A DNA stretch of 64,000 bases from Deltaproteobacteria bacterium (GCA_016875095.1 VGSG01000007.1:42555-106554); one strand, 5' to 3'; counted from the stretch's first letter, positions 45,953-56,365 are shown. The notes: a model not told the origin generated them from the sequence alone. Program-made: numbers and translations.

Positions 45953-47044
45953 TCACGCGCCTGCTTGGCCCCAGTCCTTTTCTATAGCGTAATCAATGAC
46001 ACGGTGGATGACTTCGTCGGTCATGGGAGGGACCGGGTAGTCGGCCAGCGCGCGGTCGGTGTTGGAACGGTCGAATATGGGGTTGTTGGAAAAGTAGAAA
46101 AGAATCGTCTGCATTTGGCGCCAGACCATTCGCTCGATTCTGTTTCGAGGCTGGGTAAACGGCGCGCCCTCGCCCGCGAAGTTGATCCCGCCGATGTCGA
46201 ACTTCTTGCAAATGAGATCCAGGGTCGCCTGGTGCGTGGGCGGGTCGGGATGGGTGAGGTGGAACACCTTGTTATGGTTTTTCGCGTTCTCGATGATGCG
46301 CACCGCGGCTTTTGACACGTAATCGACCGGGATTATGTTGGCCGCGCCGACGGGGCTCGCAGGGACATTAATGTTGAGGTTGTGCCTGTCATAGTCGGTA
46401 GCTTCCCTGGAAAGCCTGTCCAGCAGGTGAACCGCCTGAAAAAGATAGTACCACCCGGTGAAGGACGTGCACCGCCCTGTCTCGGAATGCCCCACGATTA
46501 TGCTGGGTCGTAACACCGTGGCCCGGTCCTTCCAGATTTGTTCCGCTTCCCACTTGCTCTCTTCGTACACGTTGACGAAATCGCCCCGAGGGTTGTGCTT
46601 CTCATAGACCCTCTCATTGGGCACGAATCCGCAGACGTACGCGGTGCTGACCAAGTGGACGTTCATGGGATGGAGCTCTACCAGCCCTTTGAGCACCTTG
46701 GCGCTGCCCACATTGGTCTTGAGGGGCTCGCCGTTCTCGTCCATATAGTGCCGAGTGGACGCGGCGCTGTGGAGGAGATTGTCCACCTCATCCAGTCCCT
46801 CGTATTCGCGGCGCCATTCATCCCACTTCTGGTCGGCCTCAAGGAGCTCGCCCTTGAACCAGTGGAGACTGTCCGCGCTCCTCGGCAGTCCAAGGCTGCT
46901 CAGGAACCTGATGGTGTCCAGCTTCCGAGATTCGCTGCGATAGAGCGCCCAGACGACGTGTCCTCGTTCCAGGAGGTCGGCGAGAAGATACTCTCCCAGA
47001 AATCCAGTGCCTCCCGTAAGCAAAACCTTCATTGGTCTATTCAT
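45953..47044 (-). CDS. thioester-reductase-like NAD(P)-dependent enzyme (extended SDR)
   Basis: 363 residues. Cofactor motif KVLLTGGTGFLGEYLLADLL at the start, HSAASTRHYM, Tyr/Lys active site in FVNVYEESKWEAEQIWKDR and LRPSIIVGHSETGRCTSFTG. Enzymes of this class reduce carrier- or CoA-bound acyl thioesters to aldehyde or alcohol, or act as related dehydrogenases. It is divergent from the megasynthase across a 230-nt promoter region, so it may release its product. Start 47044 is chosen by GAGAGGTGA upstream. Its 3' tip was duplicated to 42712-42800. Confidence 0.8.
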   Translation of the reverse strand: MNRPMKVLLTGGTGFLGEYLLADLLERGHVVWALYRSESRKLDTIRFLSSLGLPRSADSLHWFKGELLEADQKWDEWRREYEGLDEVDNLLHSAASTRHYMDENGEPLKTNVGSAKVLKGLVELHPMNVHLVSTAYVCGFVPNERVYEKHNPRGDFVNVYEESKWEAEQIWKDRATVLRPSIIVGHSETGRCTSFTGWYYLFQAVHLLDRLSREATDYDRHNLNINVPASPVGAANIIPVDYVSKAAVRIIENAKNHNKVFHLTHPDPPTHQATLDLICKKFDIGGINFAGEGAPFTQPRNRIERMVWRQMQTILFYFSNNPIFDRSNTDRALADYPVPPMTDEVIHRVIDYAIEKDWGQAGA

Positions 47045-47209
47045 AATGATTTCAATCACCTCTCGAAAATCGCCACTCGTGAGACCGTGCCCGCGTAGAG
47101 ACCCGCGCACTGCGGCCGGCCGAGTCGGATAACCTATAACAATACCACCTTCTCCCTCTCGGGTAAATCCGTCTTGTTCGCTCACATGAGGAGGCGCTGT
47201 CGTTTTAGC

Positions 47210-47237
47210 TTAACCCTTTCGCTCAATGTGCTATATT
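47210..47237 (+). promoter_or_regulatory. sigma-70-like promoter of the megasynthase gene
   Basis: TTAACC (47210-47215) and TATATT (47232-47237), 16 nt apart. Transcription would begin near 47244, leaving the ATG at 47251 almost leaderless; the ATG at 47275 with GAGG upstream fits better. Confidence 0.5.
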
Positions 47238-47274
47238 AAAAGTTTGATTTATGACGTGGAGTTCGAGGTTTCAA

Positions 47275-50200
47275 ATGTTGCAGGAGCGTGAATTTCCCTT
47301 GATCGCCTTTGTCTGGCGCCACCAGGATATTGCTTCTTCGGTTGTCGAGGTGGCCCGACGCACCGCCGCGCGAGCGGTCTTTGACCTGACCCGAACGGAC
47401 CCGCCGGCTATGGCCGCTGCTCTCCTGAAAGCGGACGCATCGGACGAGACCGCGCACGTTAAGGTTTCACCCCGAACCTTGCTCGACGCCAAGCTGGAAG
47501 AACTTCTGTCGGAAACCGGCATCAACACGGTCTGGGTAGAACTCCATCCTGTTCTCTTGGACAAGGATCCGGGAGTGTGCCTTGACAGAATGGTGGAACT
47601 GGCCCCCCGTCTCCGCTGTATTCCCGTGGTGAGCGATCTTGGCCTGATCCGCCGCGTGATTCATGAATATCCCCAAGTACAGGACATCGCTCTGAAGGGC
47701 TCCGAGGCCGCGGGCTTCGTGAGCGGCGAGAACCTTTTCACCCTGTACGAAGCGGTGCGGGTGGAACTCCTCAACGCAGACCGCCGGCGCAACGTGGTGA
47801 CCTGGGGCGGCATCGCCACCCCCGAGGCTGCCGCCGCGTTTCTTGCCGCGGGCGCGGCCGGAGTGGTCTTTGAAAGCGTCCATTGGTTAACGGATTTGAT
47901 TTCGCTCGGAGATGAGGCGCGAGATCGCATCAGCAAGCTCCGACCGGAGCATATGGACTTGACCGGGCTCAACCTCCAGGTCCCTTGTCGGCTTTTTAAT
48001 AAGGGGAATTCGAGAGCAGTCAAGGAGCTGCGAGAGTTTGCCGGCTCCCTGTGCGGGGCCGAGATCCGAGACGAACAGCGGCGTTTCTTTGCCCACCGGA
48101 TTGAAGAGGCCGCGATCGACCCGTTGGAGAGTCATTTCTCGCGCGACGAGTTGCTCGCGTTGGGAGTGGAAGCCGCATTTGCCCAATCCTTTGTCCGTCG
48201 CTTCGGTTCGAGCACGGAACAGGCCATCGATCGCTTCATCAGGGAGATCGAAACAGCGTGCGGTCGAGCAGGCGAGAAGGAGAAGGCGTTCTCCGACAGC
48301 CCGGTGGCTAAGGAGATGGGGACGCGGTACCCGTTTATCCAGGGGGCCATGTCCTGGATCACCGATGTGCCCGAATTTGCCGCGAAGGTCGCTGACGCTG
48401 GAGCCCTGCCGACCCTGGCTCTCGGGCTCATGGATAGTCGTTTGCTTGAGGAAAAACTCGGTCGCGTGCGTGAAGTTATGGGGGAGCGACCCTATGCGGT
48501 CAACGTGATCACGCTCCAGGAAAACCCTTTCCGCGAGCAGCAACTTGCATGGATACGCGCGGAAGAACCTCGCTTCGCGGTTATCGCCGCGGGGGAGCCC
48601 TCCCATGCCCGTGAGCTTCTAGAAAGCGGCATCGAAGTCATCTATATCGCGCCCAATGAGGAGTTGCTCAAACTCGCGTTCGACGTCGGCGTCCGGTACG
48701 TGATCTGCGAGGGAAATGAGGCGGGCGGCCATGTCGGCGAACACTCGACCCTAACCCTCGCCCAGATGGTCGTTGACCTGAGGAATCGCGAGCCCGAACT
48801 ATGCCAAGGCCGCCGCGTGATACTGGCCGGGGGGATCTGCAATCGAGAGACTGCTTTCATGGCTGCGATGCTGGGCGCGGACGCGGTGCAGATGGGAACC
48901 TGCTACCTCACCACCCGTGAAATCGTGGAGACCGGAGCGCTCAGCGAGCTGTATCGACGCATGATACTGGAGGCCGGCCCGGGATCGTCAGTGCTTACCG
49001 GAGAGGGGACCGGCCTCAGGGTCCGTTCGTTGAGGACCCCGCGCATCGAGGCCGTCTGTAGCCTGGAGCGCGACTTCGCGGCCGGATCGGAGGATGAATC
49101 GTCATTCCGGCACAAGATTGAGCAGCTTACTGCGGGCAGCCTGCTCATCGCGGCCAGAGGGATCGAAGGTCCCGGTGGCCGGCCACTGGACGAGCAGTCT
49201 TGTATGGAAAAGGGCCAGTTCATGACAGGGGCTTCCGCCGGGGTCTTGAGCCGAATTCGCTCACTGGAGGAACTTCACCGGGATCTTGCGGACGCGCCTC
49301 TGCCCGCGGGCCTCCCCTTCCAAGGGCCGGTAAGAAAGGTGTTCGGCCCCCGTGAAATGCCTGAAGCGGGCCGCGGTCGGCCGGCCGCCGTGGGACTTGG
49401 TGTGAGGAAAACCGCGATCCATGTTCCGCAACAGGAACGCATTGCCATAACCGGGATGAGCATCGTCAATTCGCTGGGCGCCAGTCCCGAAGAAGTATGG
49501 GCAGCCAGTAAAGCCCTGCGCTGCGGTATCGTTCCCGTGCCTCTCGAAAAGTGGGACCATCAGCTCTACTTTGATCCCCGCCCCCGCACTCCTGAGAAGA
49601 CCTACTGCAAGGTGGGAGCGTTCCAGCGCATCGAGGTTTCTCGGAAAGACCTGGGCATACCGCCACAGGACTTCAGGACCATGACCGATTCGACCAAAGT
49701 AACCATGTGGCTTGCCAAACAGGCCGTGGAAGCTTCGGGCATTCTTGATTCGGACATACCCAAAGAGCGTATCGCGGTGCTGATTTCCCAGAACTCCGGC
49801 GAGGCCGCGGCGACACTCCAGGACGTAATTATTCGAGGCAGGACCAAAGAGCTTGTCTCTGCGATGAAGAGCGCGATCCCGCTGGGTCCTGATGCGGAGG
49901 AAGCGGTGGCCGCAGCCGTGAAATCCGGACGGATCGTCATCGACGACACCACCCTTCTGGGCAGGCTCAATTGCGCGGCGGCAGGATTCATCTGCAATAA
50001 GTACGGCTTCCAGGGACCCAGTTTTGCGGTTTCCGCCGCGTGCGCAACCGCGCTTGTCGCGCTCTACAGCGCATACCAGATGATCCGAAACGGCATAATT
50101 GACGCGGCCGTCATAGGAGGCGCGGAAGAGAGCCTCACCCCCATGCACTTCCTGGAGTTCTCGGCTTTGGGCGCGCTCGCGGGACTCTCAGGGGTGGACC

Positions 50201-53200
50201 GGGCAGCGCATGAGGTAAGCCGGCCGTTCGACGCGGACCGTGACGGTATGGTCCTGGGGGAAGGCGGCGGCATGATCGTCATCGAGCGTGAATCCGTGGC
50301 CCGAAGCAGAGGCGCGAGGATCCACGCGTACATCACCGCTATGGGCGCGAGCAACAATCATCTGGGCATGGTGGAGTCTTCCCGGATCACGCAGGAAATA
50401 GCGATCGCCGCATCGTTCGCGGACGCGCCGTACGGTCCGGAAGGGGTCGATCTGGTGGAATGCCACGCGACCAGCACGCGGCAGGGCGATGTGGAGGAAG
50501 TCCACGCGCTCAGGAAGTTCTACGGCCCCGGCCGGCCGGTCGCGCTGACTTCGTTCAAGTCGCAGATCGGTCATACCTTGGGGGCTTCGGGCGTCAACAG
50601 CCTGATCCGCGGTGTGATGGCGATGAAAGACAAGGCGCTTCCTCCAAGCATCAATTATCAGACCCCCGATCCGGACATGGAACTGGACGGGTCGGGAATC
50701 TCGGTGGCCACCGGGCTGACCGAGTGGAAAGCCCGCGACGGGAAACCAAGACGCTTCCAGGTGAACGCGTTCGGGTTTGGCGGATCCAACTACGTGCTCC
50801 AGGTGGAGGAGTCAACCGAGGATCAGGACACAGCGCTGGTTTCCATTCCTCAACCCGAGGCCGCGGCTCGGCAGGAAAGCCAGGAAGCGGACTTGCCGCG
50901 CGGTCTGCATTTGTACACTACTGAAATCGGCCACAAGACCTACCGCATGGGTGTGGTCGCTGATGACGAGCCGCTCGCTTTGGAGCTGGTGGAGAAGGCC
51001 GAAGCGATGGGAAACGGCGGCCCAGCGCCGGTCAAGCGTATTCGAGCCCTGGCGCGTCAGGGAATCCACATAGGACTTGCAGAGGGCGCGCCGCCTCCGT
51101 TGGCGCTGGTCTTTCCCGGTCAAGGATCCCACTACGCGGGAATGGCTCACGAGCTGTACGAGATTTTCCCGGTCATCCGGGATTGGATGGATCGCATCGC
51201 CGAGGTGGCGGATTTCGACATCTTGCGGCTGTTGTTCCACGATCGGGAAGAAGACCTGCAAAAGACCAGATGGCAACAGCCGGCCCTCTTCACCATGGAA
51301 TACGCCATGGCCCGGTATCTCATTTCCTTGGGCATTCGGCCGGCGGCGATGGCGGGTCACAGTCTGGGCGAGTTAACTGCGCTCTGTATAGCAGATGTCT
51401 ACTCGTACCAAGACGGTTTCCGTATCGTGAACAAGCGGGCCCTCTGTATGGATAAGGCCTGCGAAATGAACGCGGACCCCGGCATCATGATGGCGGTGGA
51501 TGCGCCGCTGGATTATCTCCAGGAGAGGCTCCGGGATCTGGATAAGGTCTATGTCACCAATATCAACTCGCCGAACCAGGTGGTCCTGGGAGGCGACACG
51601 GAAGCGGTCACCGCCCTGGGCGAAGAACTCAAGGCCGAGGGATATCGCCGGACCAAATTGCGGGTCAGCATGGCTTTCCATTCGCCGATTATGGCCTGTA
51701 TCCACGACGAACTGGAAGAATTCATAGCAGGCATCCCATTTCATGCTCCAAAGATCCCCGTGATCTCCAACACCACCATGCTACCCTTCCCGGACGATTC
51801 AATAGAGATCAAGAAGATCGTGATGGCTCATCTGGAATCTCCGGTCCATTGGATGCAGAACGCGCGGACGCTCTGGGACGACTATGGTGTCAGGCTCTTT
51901 GTGGAAGTGGGGCCGCGGGACATTCTGAGCAACCTCATTTCAGACGGCAACCCGGATGCGGACTGCCTCCAGACCTGTCTTCCGTCCGCGGAGAGCCTTA
52001 TCTATCGGACCTCGTTGGCCCAGCTTTACGCGAGGGGCGCACTCAAGCCCAAGACTCAACCTAAGTTCGTCGCGTTTGCGGGAAAAGAGAGTCGGCCGGA
52101 CACGAGCTCGGCCCCGCCTGCGGCTCAGCGCACCGCGGCCACGGCGCGGTCCACGGGCGCGCCCGGGGCCATAGAGTGGGTCGTGCAGCGTGAGATCAAC
52201 TCCTTTCTGATGGAAACATTCGGCCGTTTCCTGAAACCGAGCATCTTGGCCGCGATTCGCCGTGAGGTGGACCCGAATTTTAGCGAAGAAAAGCTCGAGA
52301 CGGTCCTCAGAACGGTGCTGCCGGGTATGACGACTCCGTCTACGCCTGCGATCCCGACTATGCCTTTGGCCTCCGTCGCCGCGGCTCCCATCGCCGCTGC
52401 GCCGGCGGTTCCGACCGCGGCCCTTCCGCAAGCGCCTTCCGAGGGAGAAGACGTCACCGAGGCTGTGATTCGCATCATCATGGAAGCAACCGGGTACGAG
52501 CGTGACGAAATCGAACCCGATATGGATCTGCGAGAAGATCTGTCCATTCGATCAAGTCGTCTGCCCGTAATCATGGACGCGGTGGAAAATCACTTCAGCA
52601 TTAAGATCGAACTTGAGCAATTTATGGATGTGCGGACTATCAGAGAGGTCGCGGACACCATCTCCGCGGTTCTGGCCAGAAAACAGGGAATTGCGGCTCG
52701 CGCCGCCGCGGAAACTCCCGTCGATCTCTCAGGCGCCCGCGCAGAGGGAGCTGTTTCCGCAACAGAGCCCACTCAACGGACCACTACTTCGCCGGAGCAG
52801 GAACCAATCAAGCGACTCGTCTTCCGTGAAGTTCCGCTGGAGGAGGGGAATTCCCAACCGGTCGAGTTGGACACCCTGGAGTCCGTGGTGGTGTACTCCG
52901 CCGAGGGTGGGACAGGATTGCGGCGGCGGGTAGCCGAGGTGTTTCGCAGGGACTATGGAGTGAACCTGGTGCTCTCCGCATTCGGCGAAGCGGGCGAGGC
53001 CCGCGATGAGTGTTGCGATCTCGCTACCGAAGCGGGCGCAGCCGAAGCGGAGAACCGCTTGCGGGAAGTGGAATCGCTCGCGGGAACGGTCTTCATCATT
53101 GACGACGTCTTCGAAAGCAAGAAGCATGAACCAGAAGATCTTTCACGCATCCTGACCGGCTTCTTCCGGCTGCTGAAGATCTTCCTGGAATCACCGGCGA

Positions 53201-55323
53201 GAAAGTTCTGTTTGCTCATCCATCGGACCGAGCACCCAGAAGGAATCGGGCGGGTGCTGGCGGAAGGTGTGCTGGGAATGTTCCTGAGTCTGGCTCATGA
53301 GTTCTCTTCGGTCCAGTTCCGCACGATGCGAGTGGACGAAAAGACCGACCTGCGGTCTGCAATTCGCGGCGCATTGGACAGAAGCCGCAAGGTGGTGGAG
53401 TTCATTTATCACGGCGGGGAGGCTTTCACCACAGAGGGTCGTGTCGAACCGCTCGTCATGGGCCGCGCCCAATCTGTTGAGCTTGGCCCGGAGAGTGTTG
53501 TGGTGATTTCGGGCGGAGGGTACGGAGTGACGTCGTACCTGGCTCGCAGCCTTGTTCCGTTTGGCTGCCGCATGGTCTTTCTTGGACGCTCCACCCTCGA
53601 CCCGGATATTGATTTCCGAGAATTGGTGAACTCGACAGAACTCGATCCGGACGCGGTAACGCGGATGGTCAAGCAGGCAAAGCCGGGGATCTCGCCCGAG
53701 GGTTTGGATCGCGAGATGGCTAATGTGGCCAAAACCGTGGAGATCATCCGGTTTGTGGAAGAGCTGCGCGGACTCGGCGCTGACGCCTCATACTATACCT
53801 GTGACGTGGCGGATCCCCAAAGAGTCGCCCAGGTAATGGGCGCCATTGTGAAAAGGCACGGCCGGATTGACGGAATCATTCATGGAGCGGGCTTGCTCAG
53901 GGACAACTTCCTCAGACAGATGTCCACGGAAGACTTTGCCCGTGTGACCGCCGTGAAGTTCCTCGGGGCGTGGAATCTCTTCCAGGCCGCACGGCCCGCG
54001 GGGCTGCGTTTCTTCGTCTGTCTTTCTTCCGGCGCAGCGATTCAGGGCAACCCCGGGCAAGTAAACTACTCGGCCGGTAACCGCATCATGTCTGCTTTGG
54101 TCGATCATCTGCGCTCGCAACATGACGAGGTCTTCTGGCGCGCCCTGATGCTCTCGCCCATAGAAGGCGCGGGCATGGCGGAGAACGAAGAAGTCCGGGC
54201 TTTCATGAAAAGGGTAAACGCGGCCTACATACATGCGGAAGAGCTTGCGTGCCTCTTCACGAGGGAACTAACCCTGGGGCCGAAAGATGACGCGTGGGTA
54301 ATGTTCATGCGAAGTCTGCCGGATCTGCCCACGGTGCGCTTGCAGATGTCGCCGCCCACACCTAAGCCGGATGCGATGGACTTGGCCTGCGTTACCTTTG
54401 AGCGGAACGACTTCCCGCTCATCGACGCGGTGACCGGTCTGGACCTGCGCACAGGCGAGCTACGGGCAACCAGGACTTTCTCTCAGGAGCGCGATCCTTG
54501 GATCGCAGATCATAAGCCGTTCAAGTTCCTTAAGTATCCCCTGGTGTCGGCTATTATGGCCTTAGAGACTTTCATGGAATGCTCTAAGATTCTGTACCCC
54601 TCGTTGCATGTGCTTGGAATCAGAGATGCTCGCTTCCTGGACATCATAACGTGTCCTCCTGGAGTGGAGCGCGAATCGGAGATCACGTGTCGACGAGAAT
54701 CTTTGGCGAATGGGCGGATTATCTGCGGAGTCTCGCTATCTTCGCGAGAGATTTCACCCTCAGGCCGGCTCATGGACCGAGTGAATGCGAATTACCGAGC
54801 CCAAGTGGCCCTCGGCGCCCGCCCGGTTGGGCCCCCTGAACGGATGCCGGGATTCCCTGTCACGGACGGCGATCTTGACAGCCGACCTATGCTGCACGAC
54901 GAGGTGCTGAGATGGTACAGCGACCGCACGGACATGCAGGGACGATACCGCCTCATGGAAGAGATACACGGCTCCGGCCCCGACGCGGTGCGCGGCCGGA
55001 TAACCTACCGCGTTACGGAGGATTTTGCGCCGCCGCGCATGACTCGTTACCAGTTCTCGCCGTATCTCCTGGAAGCGCTCATGCAGGTGGCGAACTTCTA
55101 CGTGATCATGAGGGACCAGAACGAACAGCGCTCCATGATTCCTTTTAGGATAGGACGCATCGACATATTCCGACAATGCTTGGAAGACGAAGTGATCACC
55201 GTCGAAGCTCGCATCAGCGGCCGGACCGATGAGGGCATCACATGGGCGGCCCGTGGTGTGGATCGGGACGGAAAGACCGTCATGACGGCGCATGACATGG
55301 TGATGCGCTGGTTCTCGGCATGA
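47275..55323 (+). CDS. PUFA-synthase/PKS-like megasynthase: NPD-like, NPD, KS, AT, ACP, pseudo-KR, KR, DH
   Basis: 2682 residues. Order: a degenerate NPD-like barrel (~1-340, NVVTWGGIATPEAAAAFLAA); a full flavin NPD/enoyl-reductase-like domain (~348-690, RYPFIQGAMSW and EGNEAGGHVGEH); ketosynthase from 723 with Cys923 (SAACATAL), His1064 (ECHATSTRQGD) and His1100 (SQIGHTLGASG); acyltransferase from 1276 with Ser1363 (GHSLGE) and AFHSP; one carrier domain (1728-1802) with Ser1760 in DLSIRSSRLP; a structural KR half (~1830-2060); ketoreductase from ~2076 with Ser2252/Tyr2265 (NYSAGN); and a dehydratase-like hotdog with His2413 (WIADHKPF). All steps of a reducing iterative cycle are present, but no thioesterase. 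ATG 47275 is chosen for its GAGG; 47251 is an alternative. Confidence 0.9.
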   Translation: MLQEREFPLIAFVWRHQDIASSVVEVARRTAARAVFDLTRTDPPAMAAALLKADASDETAHVKVSPRTLLDAKLEELLSETGINTVWVELHPVLLDKDPGVCLDRMVELAPRLRCIPVVSDLGLIRRVIHEYPQVQDIALKGSEAAGFVSGENLFTLYEAVRVELLNADRRRNVVTWGGIATPEAAAAFLAAGAAGVVFESVHWLTDLISLGDEARDRISKLRPEHMDLTGLNLQVPCRLFNKGNSRAVKELREFAGSLCGAEIRDEQRRFFAHRIEEAAIDPLESHFSRDELLALGVEAAFAQSFVRRFGSSTEQAIDRFIREIETACGRAGEKEKAFSDSPVAKEMGTRYPFIQGAMSWITDVPEFAAKVADAGALPTLALGLMDSRLLEEKLGRVREVMGERPYAVNVITLQENPFREQQLAWIRAEEPRFAVIAAGEPSHARELLESGIEVIYIAPNEELLKLAFDVGVRYVICEGNEAGGHVGEHSTLTLAQMVVDLRNREPELCQGRRVILAGGICNRETAFMAAMLGADAVQMGTCYLTTREIVETGALSELYRRMILEAGPGSSVLTGEGTGLRVRSLRTPRIEAVCSLERDFAAGSEDESSFRHKIEQLTAGSLLIAARGIEGPGGRPLDEQSCMEKGQFMTGASAGVLSRIRSLEELHRDLADAPLPAGLPFQGPVRKVFGPREMPEAGRGRPAAVGLGVRKTAIHVPQQERIAITGMSIVNSLGASPEEVWAASKALRCGIVPVPLEKWDHQLYFDPRPRTPEKTYCKVGAFQRIEVSRKDLGIPPQDFRTMTDSTKVTMWLAKQAVEASGILDSDIPKERIAVLISQNSGEAAATLQDVIIRGRTKELVSAMKSAIPLGPDAEEAVAAAVKSGRIVIDDTTLLGRLNCAAAGFICNKYGFQGPSFAVSAACATALVALYSAYQMIRNGIIDAAVIGGAEESLTPMHFLEFSALGALAGLSGVDRAAHEVSRPFDADRDGMVLGEGGGMIVIERESVARSRGARIHAYITAMGASNNHLGMVESSRITQEIAIAASFADAPYGPEGVDLVECHATSTRQGDVEEVHALRKFYGPGRPVALTSFKSQIGHTLGASGVNSLIRGVMAMKDKALPPSINYQTPDPDMELDGSGISVATGLTEWKARDGKPRRFQVNAFGFGGSNYVLQVEESTEDQDTALVSIPQPEAAARQESQEADLPRGLHLYTTEIGHKTYRMGVVADDEPLALELVEKAEAMGNGGPAPVKRIRALARQGIHIGLAEGAPPPLALVFPGQGSHYAGMAHELYEIFPVIRDWMDRIAEVADFDILRLLFHDREEDLQKTRWQQPALFTMEYAMARYLISLGIRPAAMAGHSLGELTALCIADVYSYQDGFRIVNKRALCMDKACEMNADPGIMMAVDAPLDYLQERLRDLDKVYVTNINSPNQVVLGGDTEAVTALGEELKAEGYRRTKLRVSMAFHSPIMACIHDELEEFIAGIPFHAPKIPVISNTTMLPFPDDSIEIKKIVMAHLESPVHWMQNARTLWDDYGVRLFVEVGPRDILSNLISDGNPDADCLQTCLPSAESLIYRTSLAQLYARGALKPKTQPKFVAFAGKESRPDTSSAPPAAQRTAATARSTGAPGAIEWVVQREINSFLMETFGRFLKPSILAAIRREVDPNFSEEKLETVLRTVLPGMTTPSTPAIPTMPLASVAAAPIAAAPAVPTAALPQAPSEGEDVTEAVIRIIMEATGYERDEIEPDMDLREDLSIRSSRLPVIMDAVENHFSIKIELEQFMDVRTIREVADTISAVLARKQGIAARAAAETPVDLSGARAEGAVSATEPTQRTTTSPEQEPIKRLVFREVPLEEGNSQPVELDTLESVVVYSAEGGTGLRRRVAEVFRRDYGVNLVLSAFGEAGEARDECCDLATEAGAAEAENRLREVESLAGTVFIIDDVFESKKHEPEDLSRILTGFFRLLKIFLESPARKFCLLIHRTEHPEGIGRVLAEGVLGMFLSLAHEFSSVQFRTMRVDEKTDLRSAIRGALDRSRKVVEFIYHGGEAFTTEGRVEPLVMGRAQSVELGPESVVVISGGGYGVTSYLARSLVPFGCRMVFLGRSTLDPDIDFRELVNSTELDPDAVTRMVKQAKPGISPEGLDREMANVAKTVEIIRFVEELRGLGADASYYTCDVADPQRVAQVMGAIVKRHGRIDGIIHGAGLLRDNFLRQMSTEDFARVTAVKFLGAWNLFQAARPAGLRFFVCLSSGAAIQGNPGQVNYSAGNRIMSALVDHLRSQHDEVFWRALMLSPIEGAGMAENEEVRAFMKRVNAAYIHAEELACLFTRELTLGPKDDAWVMFMRSLPDLPTVRLQMSPPTPKPDAMDLACVTFERNDFPLIDAVTGLDLRTGELRATRTFSQERDPWIADHKPFKFLKYPLVSAIMALETFMECSKILYPSLHVLGIRDARFLDIITCPPGVERESEITCRRESLANGRIICGVSLSSREISPSGRLMDRVNANYRAQVALGARPVGPPERMPGFPVTDGDLDSRPMLHDEVLRWYSDRTDMQGRYRLMEEIHGSGPDAVRGRITYRVTEDFAPPRMTRYQFSPYLLEALMQVANFYVIMRDQNEQRSMIPFRIGRIDIFRQCLEDEVITVEARISGRTDEGITWAARGVDRDGKTVMTAHDMVMRWFSA

Positions 55324-55558
55324 TGAGGCCCATTGGAGCCACTGTAATTGCTGATAAACGATCGCCGTGAACAGGGCGGTTTTGAGGCCGGGGAATTGAT
55401 TTATGAGGCCCCATTATCCGGCGCAACTGAGCGCGTCTCTGCGCCGTCTGCGGCAAATCGGCCATTATCCCGCTCTGAGATGAGTTGTAGAATGGCGAGC
55501 TTCCGTGTATCTTGAAAAGAAGTATGCGCGGGGACGCAGAGGCTTGGAGACTTCATCC

Positions 55559-56365
55559 ATGAACCATGCGCACTTCCTTCCAGCGGAGAGTGAGGGCCAG
55601 AGCCGTTCTGCGCACGCGCCGTCACACACGTGCGGTGAATCGATATTTTCAGAGCGGCAACCGGACTCCACAGTCACGCTGGTGCGCGATGAGGATGGGC
55701 AGGGCTTGGCGCTTTATTGTTCCGAGCGGGAGACACCCCGTGACGACGTACGGGGCAAGAGGTCCGAAATCCATCGTTTGCTCGTTGAGCGCCTTTTTCG
55801 GGCGCTGGGCGAGCTTTCTGCCTCCGAGGAACTTTTCGAAATCCTGGGCGCCGATTCGGCCCATGATATTGAGGTAACCTCCGGGCCTCTGGGAAAGCCG
55901 CGCCTGCTGGTGGACGGGACAGACTCGCTTTCGGTATCCTTTACTCACGGACGGGGGAGAATCTGGGCTGCGCTGGGACTTCCCCGTTACTCCGTGGGCA
56001 TCGACGTGGCGGAGAAGCGTGAGTTCCACAGCACGTACCCTTTCGCGCGAGCTTTTTATGATGAAGAGCTGGGCCGGATACGAGAACGCATGGGCGGAAC
56101 GAGCTCTCAAGCGGCCGCTCTGATCTGGAGCGCCAAAGAAGCGGCGGTTAAGGCCCTTGGTTGCGGCTTTCATCTCCTTGATCCCCTGGACCTTCGGGTG
56201 ACATTGACATCACGGCGCGCAAATCATTTCTTATTGTCGGTGCAATTAATACCTTCCTCTCAGGACCGCCGTGTACGCGCCCCCAGGGGAGGGCTGCCCG
56301 CGCGTGCCACGCAAGAAGACGCATACTGGCTTTCAGTGTGCGCTGTGTCGTTGCCGGCGCTATGA
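55559..56365 (+). CDS. Sfp-type 4'-phosphopantetheinyl transferase
   Basis: 268 residues. It attaches phosphopantetheine from CoA to the carrier serine. The Sfp/AcpS-type Mg2+-binding motif is YSVGIDVAEKREF, and the second motif is LIWSAKEAAVKALGCGFHL. An upstream HGRGRIWAALGL corresponds to the substrate loop. It lies 235 nt downstream of the megasynthase on the same strand, so activation of its ACP is the likely job. The start is uncertain: ATG 55559 has GGAG 9 nt upstream. The Arg/Pro-rich stretch near the C-terminus is unusual. Confidence 0.88.
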   Translation: MNHAHFLPAESEGQSRSAHAPSHTCGESIFSERQPDSTVTLVRDEDGQGLALYCSERETPRDDVRGKRSEIHRLLVERLFRALGELSASEELFEILGADSAHDIEVTSGPLGKPRLLVDGTDSLSVSFTHGRGRIWAALGLPRYSVGIDVAEKREFHSTYPFARAFYDEELGRIRERMGGTSSQAAALIWSAKEAAVKALGCGFHLLDPLDLRVTLTSRRANHFLLSVQLIPSSQDRRVRAPRGGLPARATQEDAYWLSVCAVSLPAL

